Source: Apteryx mantelli (taxonomy: Eukaryota; Chordata; Aves; Apterygiformes; Apterygidae). From it: a stretch of 64,000 nt of DNA. This document shows positions 48,901 to 62,100 of the stretch, piece by piece. Under the pieces are notes generated by a model. That model saw nothing but the letters and a program-made list of their open reading frames with translations. It did not search any database and was not told the DNA's origin. A program made the position numbers and the translations under genes. Numbering within the stretch: the first letter of the stretch is position 1; each line of letters opens with the position of its first letter. Location: positions 33,996,583 through 34,060,582 of the forward strand of contig NC_089985.1 in the NCBI RefSeq assembly GCF_036417845.1, read 5' to 3'.

Positions 48901-51900
48901 GTGCACTGGCCAACGTGGGAGGATAAAGCCGGGGGTTTTTTTTAGACGCTCATATCAGCTTTGCACTGTTTGAACACGAAAGAAACCAGGTAAGAGAGAG
49001 TCTGCAGGCTCCGGCTGCAAGGCATCCTTTCTGTGCTAGCTGGTAGGATCATGTACCAGTGTAATGCTGACAGACCCTGCCAGGAGCACAGGGAAGGCTT
49101 TCAAATTCAGTCTGGTGCCACCAGACACCACTGCAGGCAGCCCATAGACCAGGTCCTGCTGAAATCCCTGAGACAGGTTGCAATCCTCCCTCCAAGGAGC
49201 CAGGCTGGTGATGGAGGGTTTTGCAGTTCACTCTTTTTTTTTCTGCCCTCATTTCATTTCCTCCTTTTTTTCCAAATTGTAAGTGGTCTTGCCGACCTTC
49301 TCCTAGAGCAGCACTGGAGGAAGGGGAACACACCATTTAGTTCACCATGTCTGCACGATTCAAGAGGCACTGCCAGTAGCGTTTATGAAACTGGCTCCGT
49401 TTTGGTGCCTTGGGACTTCCTGGGAGTCCCTTCACCACCTCACGTGCATAGCAGGGTGATCTGCTGACGTTACAAGTAGCCTGGGGAGGTTAAAAGCCTG
49501 CTTTTATCCACCATAGCAAACGAACTGGCCAGACCAACAAATGTCTTCAGGGTTGCTCTGAGGAACTTCTCCTTGAAGTCCCAAGTCAGTCTTATTTCCC
49601 AGTAACAAAGAAAAAACAGAGACACTCAACTTGTTCTTGGTGGCAGTGGCAGTTTCTCAGAGTGGCTGAAATGTGCAGCTGAAATCTGAACTGCCTCCTT
49701 ACCCCCATGCTGGACAACGTATATTTTGTCTGGCCCGTGCAGACATTTCATTCAACTCAGTTTGCTAACTCTGGGCTGGAAAGCCTGTTTCCTATATTAA
49801 TACGTACATATGTCCTGTCACTGGAGCACAAGGGATGATGACCAGCCACATCACCTTCAATACAAGAGAAGTCATCAGCTAAAAGAAAAGGTGCCAGATT
49901 TTCCTTTCTCTCACTTCCATAGAATTGCAATGATATTGTGCCCTGGAAGCTGCGGAGTATGTCAGATGATCTCAGTGCAACTAGGTGCAAATTTGGTCTG
50001 GAGTACTGCTGCCCTGAAAAAATTATAACTCTTGTTAGGACATCCACTGCCTGATTTATTAGGTTCTGCCCTCTTCTCTTAGCCACTGCTAATGGTGGGG
50101 AAAAGATGACAAAATAGTGATTTAAGTTTATGGGAAGTGAGCTGGGGATGGCAGCAAATAGATACCCTACAGAATGACAAGAAACAGCCATCTATATAAA
50201 GCAAACAGGTGGCTTCGCTCCCGGTTCTCATCTCAGTCATGGGCAGGTCAAAGAAAGCACAAAGACACACAGGTAAAACCCCAAAATTACTGAAGACAGA
50301 TCTTCAAGTGCAGAGAGGAGATTCTTAGAAAGGCAGCAAGAGTTGGGCAGGAAAGAATGCCCTGACATGGTGGGACAGAAGGACCTACACACAGCACATG
50401 CCAGAAAGCAGCAAATCCCTCGGTTGGCATTCGTTGGTCCGTAAGACCATGTAGCCTCTGGATGCATCTCTGCAGCCTTGGAGGGGGCCCAAAATTTGCA
50501 AGACTGAGTTGCCCTGACAGAAGTGAATCCCTGTCAGTCTGTGCCCATATGCAAGAAGCCATCCCTCAGTTCCACCCAACGTGATGCAGGAGCAACAGCT
50601 CTGACAGTAACTGGCTGGTCACCCACAGGACTTTGGTTGCTATGAGGTGTTTTTAGTGTCCAAACAACCAGGGCCCACCACCTCTGAGGATGACGGGACA
50701 GCCCTATGGGCCTATCCAGCCTGTTGGACACACAGCTGTGAACTCATACATCATCATTAAGGCTGCAAAGTCAAGCAGCAAAAGGATGGAATTGCCAGAA
50801 TAAAGGCTGTCAGAGCAATTTTAATTCAACCTCCTAGCAGATATGCCTTCTGATGTAGTCTTTAATTACCTCATCACAGCCTACTTTTTCTTCAGTGAGA
50901 CTGCTGCCTCATTCAGGGCACAACAGACAGACAGCAATCAGCAATTAATGAAGGGCCAGTCAATATTTTGTTCTGTCTTTTTTTGTTCAGTGCGTGGCCC
51001 CAGGCATTATTTGCTGCATGTCATCAAAATCCTGCTCTTAGAATTATCCAGACTGGATTTTTCTCTCGTGTATCAATATGGCAGCTGAGTGCTTCCCACA
51101 CAGGAAGGAATTTCTTTTCCAGTGCCCCTGAGAGGGGAAGGCCTGTATTTTACCTACAGGAAAATGCAGTGCAGAAATGAGTTCCAGCATGCTCCAGTAG
51201 TGAGGCCCAGATGGGATTTTTCAGGGTTCTTACCTTATGCATGCATTTGTTCAATGCACAGTTCCCCTCACCTCAACCACAGCTGTAAGCACTCTGCACT
51301 TCTGTAATTTGGATTCCAGTGAGTCCAGAAAACCAGAAACATGGGATTAATGGCTCTCAGAAAAAAAGGCAATGGTTAGAGAGGCAACAGCTCCTCTGCT
51401 GATGCTGCCCTGGGGCATGGCACTGCCGTGCGATGACTGAGCCAGGGGTGAAGGAACACAGCAACATTAGTATGGGCAAAGAGATGGACTTAAGGCAGTG
51501 CAAGGTGACTTGCATTTTCAAAATTTTCAGCAAAATTTCTGTTTTTCTACTGTAAGCATTCTCTGTAGCCACTGTACTCTGCTTTCTCTTCATTTCTTAC
51601 GAATTTTTCACCTTTTACCAAAGATTTCAGTGGAGAAGGACTTTTCTCACTGTCAGCCCAAGCAATTTTAACCTTTACTTTGGCAAAGTAGAAAGAGATG
51701 AGTATGGGACAGACTCAGTAAGATGAAGTGCTCCCTGTGCCACCAACAATATCAAAGGGATCCCAGCTCAAATGCTTTCCAGTGAGCACAGCAGGAGCAG
51801 AATTTGCTGGTCACCGAGCAGCGTTAAAGAGAAAAGCACAATAACGAGTGGAGAGGAAGAGCGTGAACCTTCACTGCCACCTGACAGCCCCTTTCTACAC

Positions 51901-53389
51901 TGTAGTCTCCTGCTCTGTGCTCACTTAACCCAGCCTTAGAGAGAAGTCTTTGTGTACAGGGCGGACTTTCTTGAGCCTCTCTGAAACACATCTAAGTGGC
52001 AATGCTCTCTTCTCCAGCTGCTTTTTGTCTCTGTTACTCCATTAGAAATTCATAGGCCTCCTGGATTCTCACTCCAGAAAACATCCAGTGTTTTCAGCAA
52101 GGCTTTTAATTTATTAGCTCACATCTGAAAATATTTTAACCTCCCTGCCCTCCCCAGCTGAGTCATCAATGCTTTCTTATCTTGCTGTAGACACATCACC
52201 CTCAGGAAAATAATTGCTTAGCAAGCTGATAACAGTGGACATTGCCTTCTGAACCGGGTGTTAGTTTAGGATCACGGGCTTCGCAAGATGAGGACTGCAG
52301 GGCACATTGCGGTTACTGTTTGAAACAAGTCCTGACCTTCCCTGGATGGCCATGGGAAATCCTGCAAGGCCACCAGGGAAAACTAAGTGGAAGGTTGGAA
52401 GAAGCTCATCAAAATAGAAGGGGCTGAAGGGTCCTGGGAGACAGAGCAGTTTAGCTGTGGTGGGAGAGAGGGTGTACGGGAGGATAACAGTGCTGGACAG
52501 GGAGGGGATGAAGAGAGAACTGTCTAAGAGACAGTGCTAAAAAGGAGCCCCTTCAGGCACTTCATTTGCATGTCTGGCCTCCCTACAGAGTCAGGATAGG
52601 GTCCAGAGGTCTATTCAGAGCTCTGAGCTATCTGGGGACTTGAGGTTTGCCCAGAGGTTCTTCTGGTTACAGAGGGAGTAGAAGCCCCTAAGCTTGATGC
52701 GAGTGGCCAGCTGTGAACACCACCTCTTGCTCACGAAGACATATTAGAGCAATGGGCAGGAACAAGGGTTACCCAGTGCAGAGTTCGGTGTGCACAAGCT
52801 CACCCCAACACTTCAGAGTGACACCACCAGAATGACAGGTTCAAGATTCATGTCTAGCAACCAATTATTTGAGGACAAAATGCTGCGTCCCCCCTGATCC
52901 TCCCACTGGCAGGCTCAGCAGATACTCAAGGGCTCCGGCCCCTCGGGAAATCGGTGGAGCCTCATCACTGGAAGCGTGGTGGGCACAGTTCAACAACCAG
53001 GAACAGAAAGCCTCATCTACTTGTGGCCTTTGTCCTAAGGGCTTCTCTAGATGACAGCGGGTGGGATTTTAATCACAACCACAGATCCAGCCAGTTGGAT
53101 GCACTTATATTGGCACATAGGCACCTTATCCAAGTATAGCTATTCCCCTTTTCCTCCTGGGAATAGGCTACACAAGTATAATCCCCTTTATCCTGGGATA
53201 ATGGAGGTACTATAGCCCCAGCTACAATCTTGGTTCTGTAACCAGAGCTGTTGCATCATTTCTTGTCTTTGGCTCTAGCTCATCCTAATTCAGTTCCCAC
53301 CAAACTGCCCACGTGGCCTGTGCTCTAGGATGGCTGTCGTTGGACAGCCTGAGTGGACTAAACTCTGTGAAAAGGTGCCTGCATTTGGG

Positions 53390-53548
53390 TGCTAGCAGTA
53401 ATTTTGACTTTCAGGACTGCTTCTCGCTACCCCTTTCTATGCCTCAATTTCCTTCTCTGCAACATGGTGAAAATGGCATAAACATTTTCTTAAGATCCTT
53501 CAGTCAGATGGGCTCTGTAAGCATTTACGGTTGTTGTTATTTCCAGGG
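53390..53548 (+). repeat. MIR-like SINE relic
   Basis: The order 'tatgcctcaatttccttctc', 'gcaacatggtgaaaatgg', 'tctgtaagcatttacg', 'gttgttgttatt' matches the MIR core and tail (gcctcagtttcctcatctg / aaaatgggg / tgtaaagcgctt). It is the longest MIR-like copy in the window. Confidence 0.55.
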
Positions 53549-53976
53549 CTATCATTGTAACACCTTTTGGTCACACTAACTCCTCCCTCAGACAGAAATT
53601 GTTCCATCTGTAGTATGCGGGGACAAAGGAGCCAATTAGTTTTCCCTTTTTACATTTACATACATTTATTAACTCTGCAGCTTTCTTTCAATGAGTATGT
53701 AGAATTGGGCAGCGTTTTAATATATTTTCATAAACTGTGGGCACAACATGTCCTGTTTCAAGCTAATAACCATGCCATATAATTAGTTCTGATTACACAG
53801 ATATTTAGTATCATTTTACATATTCTAATCCCTTCCTAGCGCCACTGCCTAACCAAGGCATAACTGAAGCCACAACCCTCTCCCTTCCCTTTCCCAGCAG
53901 TTTGTAAGATTTCGTTTTGGACAGGTTTGCATTTAACACGACAGCTTCAAAGAAAGATTTCATTTCATTGATGTAC

Positions 53977-54018
53977 ATTTTATATATATTTACTTATATA
54001 AATAAATATATATATATA
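53977..54018. repeat. AT-rich microsatellite (TA)n
   Basis: TATATATATTTACTTATATAAATAAATATATATATATACA-type run. Confidence 0.85.
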
Positions 54019-55317
54019 CAGGCTCTGATCAAATGTCAGGTGACAAAGCCCAGGATACAAATAAAAATTATTTGTCTACTTAGAGGGAAAAGCTGGTATT
54101 TGAAAGCTATCAGGAAATTAACAACATGAATCTTTAAAAATCTATTCCTTAAATATCTGTTAGCTTTGGGCTGAACATTTACTGTATGTAGGATTTTAGT
54201 GTGAGGTAACACTCCCCAAACAAAAGCCTCCTCACCCCGCTAGATTCTAGTGGGGGAACAAGAAAAACGTGCTCTGTGCATCCCGATTACAGATGTGCAT
54301 CTTTCCCTGCCGGCATGGCTGTCTCTATAGAGATGGACATGGATATCTGATGAGATTAAAATGCTTCAGTTACCACTGTCAGTGGTTCTTTAATTTAAAA
54401 TGAAGAAAGCAAACAAACATTCCTTTTGATGAGGTAACTGAATGATGCCACGGAAAAGCACTTTGCTGTCAGGTGGTAATTAGGTTCAGTGATAGTTGTG
54501 GGGTTTTAGCCTTGGAGGCTGTGGCCCCTGGGAGTCTGAAAGCAATGATACATTCAATTTCTGGAGGAAAGGAAGATGCTAGATGCTTTTCTCTGCTAAC
54601 CCTGCAGGTCTCTGCAGATAAGGGCATTCAGAACTGCAGAGCTGACACTCCTCCTTGAGCCAGCAGCCTAAACTGGGGTGTCGAGATCATGAGCAGGGAA
54701 AGGGAGATGAACCCAAAGCAGGGCATTTAAACACCTAACGTAACCAAGCTGATTCTGACCACACATATAAAGAACTACCCAAATGGCTGCACAGAAAGGA
54801 CTTTTAAAGGCTGTCAGAGGAACTCCAGCAATTGTTATATGGCATAGGCTGATGTTTGTTACACACATCTTGTGCATCACTAGAAAATCTTCAGGAGGAG
54901 AGTGTTCCTTTGTAAATAAGTAACTGTTCCCACAGCTACGTTGTTTAAGGCAGCGGGGAGAAGAGAAAAGAAGGCTCAACTGCCTCCTTTAGTCGAGTGG
55001 AACAGGTCTATTTCAAATTTGCTTTTCCGCTCCAAACTCTAAGTTATATTTGGCTACGGTATTAAGAGTTGAAAACCAAATGAAACATTCCAGTTGGCCC
55101 AAATGCATTTAATTGGAAATTCTGAATTTGGGGGCATTATTGTTCTGTTCTCAGAACAGAGGCACATTGTGAATGTGACGCTTCCCAAGAAACAGGGAGG
55201 CTGGCTCCTGCTCTGCTCCCCTCCTCACGGTATCACACAGCTCTGCCTGTTCAGAGAACGACAGTCCTCAACAAACACTTCAGTGGCATCAGCCCTGCTC
55301 CTCACACCATGTATCAG

Positions 55318-55385
55318 GGACACTGAAAGGAAAAGGAGTTGGCCAACACAACGCAGGGTCCAGCAGCAGTGCAAGGATTTGAGTT
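55318..55385 (-). repeat. Possible MIR-like relic
   Basis: On the plus strand 'aaaggagttggccaacacaa', 'cgcagggtccagcagcagtg', 'caaggatttgag' follows the complement of the MIR core (gacttgcccaaggtcacacag / ggcagagctgggattcgaa). Weak. Confidence 0.35.
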
Positions 55386-55725
55386 TGGGCATACTCTGTT
55401 CATACTTTTGTGCATTCATCATTGGTGGCCTTACTTTGTGTCCAAAAGGACTTCGTTTTGGACAAACAGCCCCAAAACTGATTGTTAGATCCTCTGCCCT
55501 GCTCACAGGCTACGGCTCACAGCCGCAAAGCCAGAGTAAGGGCTCATAGTAAGAGGGGATCCCCAGGTATGTCCCGGTTGGACTGGCCATAGGGAACCTG
55601 CCACAGACCGTCAGCACCGCACTGGGTCCAAAGAGAGATGGAGAACCCTGCCTTCAGCACAGCCTCACCAGTAATTTCCTGAAGCACTGAAAAAGTTTTC
55701 ACTTCCAGAACTAAAACTTTCCAAA

Positions 55726-55810
55726 ATAAAGTGGGTCTGATTCTCCTCTCACTCTCAGGAGATAAATGAAGGGTAAGTCCATTAAAGATACTGGTGTAAG
55801 ACTGGTGACA
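55726..55810. repeat. Copy of an inverted-repeat element (TCTGATTCTCCTCTCACT...GGTGTAAG)
   Basis: The sequence begins GGTCTGATTCTCCTCTCACT and ends ACTGGTGTAAGACTGGTGAC. It matches a pattern I know from sauropsid DNA in which (CTTACACC) and (GGTGTAAG) flank TCCATTGAAGTCAATGG. Fragments with related words occur at about 26.22-26.36 and 35.19-35.25 kb. I cannot name the family. Confidence 0.45.
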
Positions 55811-55902
55811 GCAGACAGAATTCAAGCAAGATATCAATATCTCCAAAATCCCCTGAATATTTTTTTAGGCATAAACCAGGTATCTTTCCTGATCATAAAT
55901 GC

Positions 55903-55908
55903 TTTATT
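55903..55908 (-). terminator. Candidate poly(A) signal AATAAA downstream of AGBL4 exon
   Basis: AATAAA on the minus strand, about 140 bases after the in-frame TAG (56050-56048) that follows the AGBL4 exon if the donor is not used. The spacing suits a short 3'UTR of an intronically terminated isoform. AATAAA is common by chance in AT-rich DNA. Confidence 0.35.
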
Positions 55909-56051
55909 TCCAAATGGAATTTCAATAAAATAAGCACAGTTAGACTAGCACACTTATTATAAAGCCATAATGCAGTAGCACTGAAGTATAGTCATGAAAG
56001 ATATTAAAAAAGCAGCCCTGCTAAAGCAAAAGAAATTGCTTTCTGACCTAC

Positions 56052-56148
56052 CGAGTTTTAGGAATAGGTGCTAGTGGTCTCTCCACCAAGGCGTTCAGCC
56101 TGTAGTAATCCAAGAACGTCCTGGCCACATTTCTTCCAAGCTTCATAT
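56052..56148 (-). CDS. AGBL4: AGBL4 coding exon, C-terminal end of carboxypeptidase region
   Basis: The acceptor is aaaaactcacag and the donor GTAGGTCAG (56051 downward). It is 97 nt and starts with two bases that complete a Tyr codon. It encodes MKLGRNVARTFLDYYRLN, then ALVERPLAPIPKTR. Human CCP6 has the identical MKLGRNVARTFLDYYRLN, followed by PVVEKVAIPMPRLR. The family match is unmistakable. It ends two bases into a codon (CG). If unspliced, the next codons are CGG TAG, an immediate stop. Confidence 0.95.
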
Positions 56149-59100
56149 CTGTGAGTTTTTAATTAAGGAGTATTTTTGGAAATAATTAAAAATAATAGTA
56201 ATTTAAAAAAGCAGAGTGTAAAGGTAAATTACTGTTATTTGATGCATGAGCAAGTTTTACATTAACCATCCCACAGTGATCAGGCTTCATGCAAAATGAC
56301 TTATGTAAACAGGTAAAGTGACCTGGTCACCTGGTTTGCTTCTTTTCACAGGCAAAGGCTGCACGAAACCATAGATGGGAGGAAACAATCTTCTTTTTCC
56401 CCACACGCTTGGTTGCATGGTGTTCAAGGAATAATACACAAGACCAAAGAAGCCTTCCAATTTCCATGTTCAGAGAAAATAAATACCTGAAAATGCCTGG
56501 ATACAGACAGTATTTCTGTTCTTGTATCCAGGAAACGAGGTCAAGAATGTCATGGTATGAACCAGCCGTGGACTAGCATCCAAACTCAAGGCTGGGATTA
56601 AAGCTGTAGCTCTCTGAACCTTCTGTGCTGACCCACCTGCTGTCCTAGGATGACCTACTGTCCTTTACTCGTGTTGTGTTCAGGACCTAAAACTATCATT
56701 TTAGCACTGAACTGGAAGGATACCATCGAAAGCTCTAGATTAGCTTAAGGAGGTCAACAGTAACTCTGGGGCCCCTTCTCTCTTTACTAGCTCTGATTTC
56801 TCCTTTGGCTAACCCCAAACCCAACACTGGGCAGATGCTGCACATCAGAGATGCCACAAAGACCTAGTAGACACTAGAACCAGATGCTCCTGAAGACTCG
56901 GTTACCTAAAAAGAAGCTGAATAACCCATGACCGCGTGGAAAAATAAAGTGGTGGACAACATTTGCCACGGGACGGCTCTCCTCCTTGCGTGGAACACCA
57001 GCACAAAGCTGGCCTGTCACCAGGCAGCACGTGCTCACCCTCTCCAGGGTGAAGTCCAACTGGAGGAAATACAATGGATGCCACCATCCACAGCTGTATT
57101 GCAGAGACTGAGGACTCCTTTATTTGCCTGTTTCTAACTCATGCCTTCACATGCTACAATCATCACGTTCCACCCCATGGTACTTCCCCAAATGGTCACT
57201 GTAATGACAACAAACAATTTGAGGGGTGCTGATGCAGTCACTGATGTGGGTATATAACCTGGAGAAGCTAAATAGACCTCTGTATCTGACATCCAGCAGT
57301 CTAGAAAAATAAGCTGTTGCTGGTGTGCTTTGTGTGCAAGTGTGCGTGCTCTGTTTTATCAATAATTATCCGCTGATGTTTCCACTAGAGGAAAATTCCA
57401 GAACTGCAACATCCCAGGGGCTTCCAAGCAGCTTCTATGAAGACGCTAGCCTCTAAATGAAGCTTTTATTACCCGCCCACTTACATTAGACACATCAAAA
57501 CAAGTGAGCTTGAGACATCAGTTTCAGGCATCATTGTGAGATCTCTGTTTATCATTTATTTATTTATTTACAGGGGAGATTGAACCGACATGGCTCAGTC
57601 TCTGGCTCTAGCCCAGTAAATGAAAACACTATTGTAAGCCAGCCATCAGCCCTACTGGCACTGCAGTTAAGCCCTGATCTAATGGCTAAGGATGACTCTA
57701 GACACTGGTTTTCTCTCCACAGCGATCTGGTCCCACTTCTGCAGTTTCCGTTGCTGTGCCCTGAGGCAGTTACGTGAATCTGTCCCTTCTGTTTCAGGGA
57801 CTGCCCTGATACACTAACTGGCATCTTGATACCATATGTGCCACGGGCATCTATATGCTGCCCAAGCGTACAGCACAGCCAGAACAGCTGATGTTCATGA
57901 CAGTTGTCCACATGGGTGGTGACAGTCAGTTGTGTGAAACAGCACTGGTTTAATCAACAGCTGCTGCAGGACCCAGCAAGTTTCTGACTGTGCTGAATGA
58001 TGGTCTAGCTGTATGCACATGCAAGTTTAGAAAGACAGCTTAAAGTTTACCAGTTCCAGGGAGGGCACCATTGCTTTGAAAGAGTTTTCTGATTGTTACT
58101 GGAATTTGGGGATGGCTGGGGGTAGTTCAGATTCTGCAGATGCTGAACTCAAAGCAGCAGCAAAGGTGAAGAGTTCAAAGTTGTCTGAGAAAGCAAGAAT
58201 GAAAGGAAGAGGACTGTCAAACATTTAAGGGACTGAGAAGACTAACATGGCTTGATCTTGTATTTTCTTTCATTTACTCAGCACTTTAAAGACATAAAGT
58301 GGTAACTGGAATCAGGAAAGTCTCTAGGACATTTTGTCAGTGGCAGTCTCAGAAGGTTCCTCTGCCACTGACTGCCCATTGCTTTGTCTCTCTCCCTCAT
58401 GTGTGTTCTCATGGTGGGAAATGCCTGACCCACTGTCCTTGGGGAGAAGGCCCTAAGATGAGAACTGGTGTAGCCGAGGAAATGGGTGCGCAAGCTCCTA
58501 CATGATGCCCTGCAACTCTGCTTGAAGAATGGCTAACCACTGGAATAACAGCTGGGAATCTCCAGAGTGGAGGTCTTTAAGAACAGATTAAACCCATAAC
58601 AGACAAGAATGGCTTAGGTCCAGCTGATCCTGCATGGAGTCAGGCAAATAAACTATATAAGGGCTCCTTAAGGCCCACTTCACACCAATTTTCTACAGTT
58701 CTCAACACCTTTCGCAGCCCACCCAGACTTCTTATTTGCTAAGATTACCAGGAAAGGCAAGGGCATTTTATGGAGCATGGACACACAGATGGACACTGGG
58801 AAGTAACTGAAAATGCAAACCTATCCCACATGCAGCCACTGAACAGCCACAAAACGGGAACAACTTGTAATTAGTACTGATGCAGAGAGAGTCAAATCAG
58901 CACGGGATAAAAAATGTGCATGTCCTATTACTAGTCTCTCAAGCCATCCTATCCCCACTGCCTACCTGCTGCCTCTGCAAAGGATGAGAAGTTTCTGTCA
59001 TGGAAATCAGGCACCTGATACATAAAAACAGAAACAGCAACAACAAGCTCTCCCTGTGACTGCCCAGCCTGTGCGAGAGATGCCCTGGCTCGTTCAGTAA

Positions 59101-62100
59101 GTGCAGGAGGCATGCGCGTGCAGAACTACCTGAGAAAAACACACCAAAGCAATGACATTTTCATTTATTTCAGGATACACAGAAGACTCGGACTCCACTT
59201 TTATCCACTACATATCAATAGTCCATAAATAACTGCAACTAAAACCAGAACCCACTTTTGCTGGTGTTTTATTTTCTGTGGGGGTTTTTGTTTGTTTGTT
59301 TGTTTTCACCAGCTTTCCTTCTGCAATCACACATGCTGTGCTTTTGCCCACAGGAGCTCCTTACCTAATTTCAACCACACTTGCCAAAAGGCCGTTTCCC
59401 AGCTATTCAGGTCACATGAGCTCAGCTCGTATCAGACACTAGAAAATCCATTTGGGACAACTGCAGTGGGAACATCTGGGTGAATCTCCACCTTTCACTA
59501 GCTGCCATTTCCCTCTCCCCTCCCTTCCTCCCCCATCAATTCATTGCTCCTCCATGCTCCTTATTTCTGCCTGGAAGTGGAAACCAGTGCGTCCAAGTCT
59601 CCTCCTGTAAATGCTGTTCTCACAGCATTCACTCCTTGAACGGCATTAGCAATCTTGGGGAAATTTCAGAGCAATCTGTTCTTGCACAACTCAGCCAAAT
59701 TTCACAGATGTTACAAAGTTCACAGATAAGATAACAAACTTGCAGGGCTCTCCCCCAAATCCCCCATATTTATTATTTCCACCATCCCTCCCATCCTGAG
59801 ACTTCTAGCACTGGATGGGGAACAGAACAGAGGAGGACTGGGGATCTCATAAGTCATTACTGGTTTTCAATTGAGAAGATTCACTGACCCTATTGTGAAC
59901 AGTCTGCTTAAGCTGGAGCCTCAAGAAGCACACAGCCTTGTTCTGTCTGCGCATGGAGGCAATAAAAATCTCAATTTGGAAACCAGCTAGCAGTACAAGT
60001 CATTAGGGGAGGTACTAAATGTTGCTGCTTTAATAGCTCACTGATCATTTAATAATGTCACTGCTGCAGAGCATGGTGGCACCATTTGCTAGCTTTTGTT
60101 TTGCTTTCTGAAATTCAGGGTCATTTCACTTTCAAGTGAGTGGATTATCTCTCTTTCCCCCTCTTGCTAGACACTGCAAACTGCTTTAAATAATTAGAAA
60201 AAGGATGGCTCCTTCAAGTTCACCATCTCATTTTCATAAGGTCTGGTGTCATTGCTTTGGAACAGGAAGTGAAGCTGTGGTGGTGGCGAGGATTTGACAA
60301 GGGCAAACCGGTTAGCAGCCCCCGCTCATCTTTGATAAGTCCTGTGGGGTCCCTGCCAAGCAGATTGGATCTCTGCTTTTATGTCTCATCTAGAGGACAG
60401 CACCTCCATCAATTTGAAACACTGCACTGGGTTATTAGTTTATGGAATTCATCCAAGTTTAGTCCTAAGCAGGATTTAAAATCATGACCTTCCAATACAG
60501 AGGCAGCACTTACCAGACCCACGCAAGTCCTTTGTTTCAGACAAACAGCTTTAAGTTATCCTAAAGAGTGAAGCGGGGGGCGGGGGGCAAGACACAAAGA
60601 GAAAGAAAGATTAATCTTTTTAATAGCTCAAATTAAAAACCAGAAGAAGCTCTTTGTTAGACAAAACTGAATGCTACAGCAAATCTCAATCCACCACAAC
60701 AACAATCCTGTTATTTATGAAAAGACGGATATTTTGTGCGTGAGAGGCTCCCAGAAGACTGTGGTCAGTGAGCATACTGTCAGCTTCGTACAATCTCAGG
60801 AGAAATACGGATGAGGTTTTCTCATGTTTATAACAGCTTCCATCAATGGATCAAAACCATTCCCGACTCAAACAGGAACTCTAATGGAAAAATGGCATTA
60901 CTTGGCTTTAAACCACAGTGTTGTATCATGCCAGGCCTAATCAGAGCTAGCGCTCTAGTTTAGCAGAGCTCTGTTTTCACCACAATTACTTGCTTGCGTT
61001 GTTTCCACAGGGCTGACACTACTCTCTGATGAGTAAGAGATGCTGCCCACGTCACATCTAACCAGGAGGGTCACTCCAAATTAAGTGTAATTGGGGCACT
61101 CTGGTGGAGGTGCTATTCTATGGCTTTTCACCAGCAAATCTGGGTGCAGGCAACATATCCTACCCCAAGAGAGTCACTTTAGAGAAACAAGATAAGCTTT
61201 CCATGGAAGGCTATGTGTCCACATATAGTCTAGCGTATCCGGCTACGTATTTCCAAATCACTAGCAAAGGAAGAAACTTCTAAAAGGGGTGTGGGGAGGG
61301 GATAGGACTTACCCTATTCCTCCTGCTGACTTTCAAGGGAGCAGGGTCTGAGCAGGCAGGCACTGAGCATTTCAGGCTGTTGATTATGCAGGACTGCGAG
61401 CCACGTGTGGGCAGGCTTCCTGGGGAGCGTCCTGCCACTCTAAATCATGCTGGCTCTTTCCACAGCTGCAGTGTAAGAACCAGGCTCGATGAGGGAATGA
61501 CTGGGTTGCACCGTCTCAAATTCAGCAGGAGGTCAAACTAGAGAATTGCAGCTATCCCCTCTGGCCTTAACATCTATGAATGTCCCGAATGCAGCCAGAC
61601 TGAAAATAGCAGCTGAACAGACTTTCCCCAAGTATTCTCACACATTAGAGGAGCATTTGCATTCCCAACAGCCTCTGTTTCTGATCCGAGACAGGACCTG
61701 ACAGCATAGGTGCTTTTGGAAACAAAACATAACAGCAATGATGAGTCTTCATTTTTATTCTTCTTGTGTGTTATCAGAGAAGGAACCAGGCTGAAAGATT
61801 CCTGACTGACTATTTCAGGCCTTCAGGCCCTTTTCCTGAAACACTTGATTGTGGTGGAAGAAATTACAAAGATGGAAGTTGTGCGCCCTTCTCCCTGAGT
61901 AATCAGAGGCCTGTAATTTTCCCTCCTCCTCTAGAAGAGGAGGCTGGAGAAAAGGTAGCTCGGAGAGCACTGTTTTATCTCTGCCACAGGGCGTACGCCA
62001 CGAGGAACGCACTGTATTCCCCATGAACTCATTTCAAGATCAGCTACAGCACCTGCCCTTCTTGTGAACTAAACCAAAACAGTCCGATCCCAGTTAACAC

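Larger units (their letters stand above)
45670..56050. other. Non-coding stretch between orphan CpG block and AGBL4 exon
   Basis: Open frames at 47.15-47.67 (+), 49.03-49.47 (+), 49.76-50.19 (-) and 55.09-55.55 kb (+) reach 144-171 codons. They have no recognised domain, and the opposite strand is often open too. It contains CNE-like blocks (45.88-46.11, 46.64-47.15, 48.44-48.90 kb), MIR-like relics (53.4, 55.3 kb) and an AT microsatellite (53.98 kb). A terminal AGBL4 exon may be hidden here. Confidence 0.55.

Noticed and set aside
53440-53465. Minus-strand EKEIE-like reading considered as an AGBL4 tail exon
   Set aside because: The sequence is better explained as a MIR-like SINE core, and the frame stops at once.
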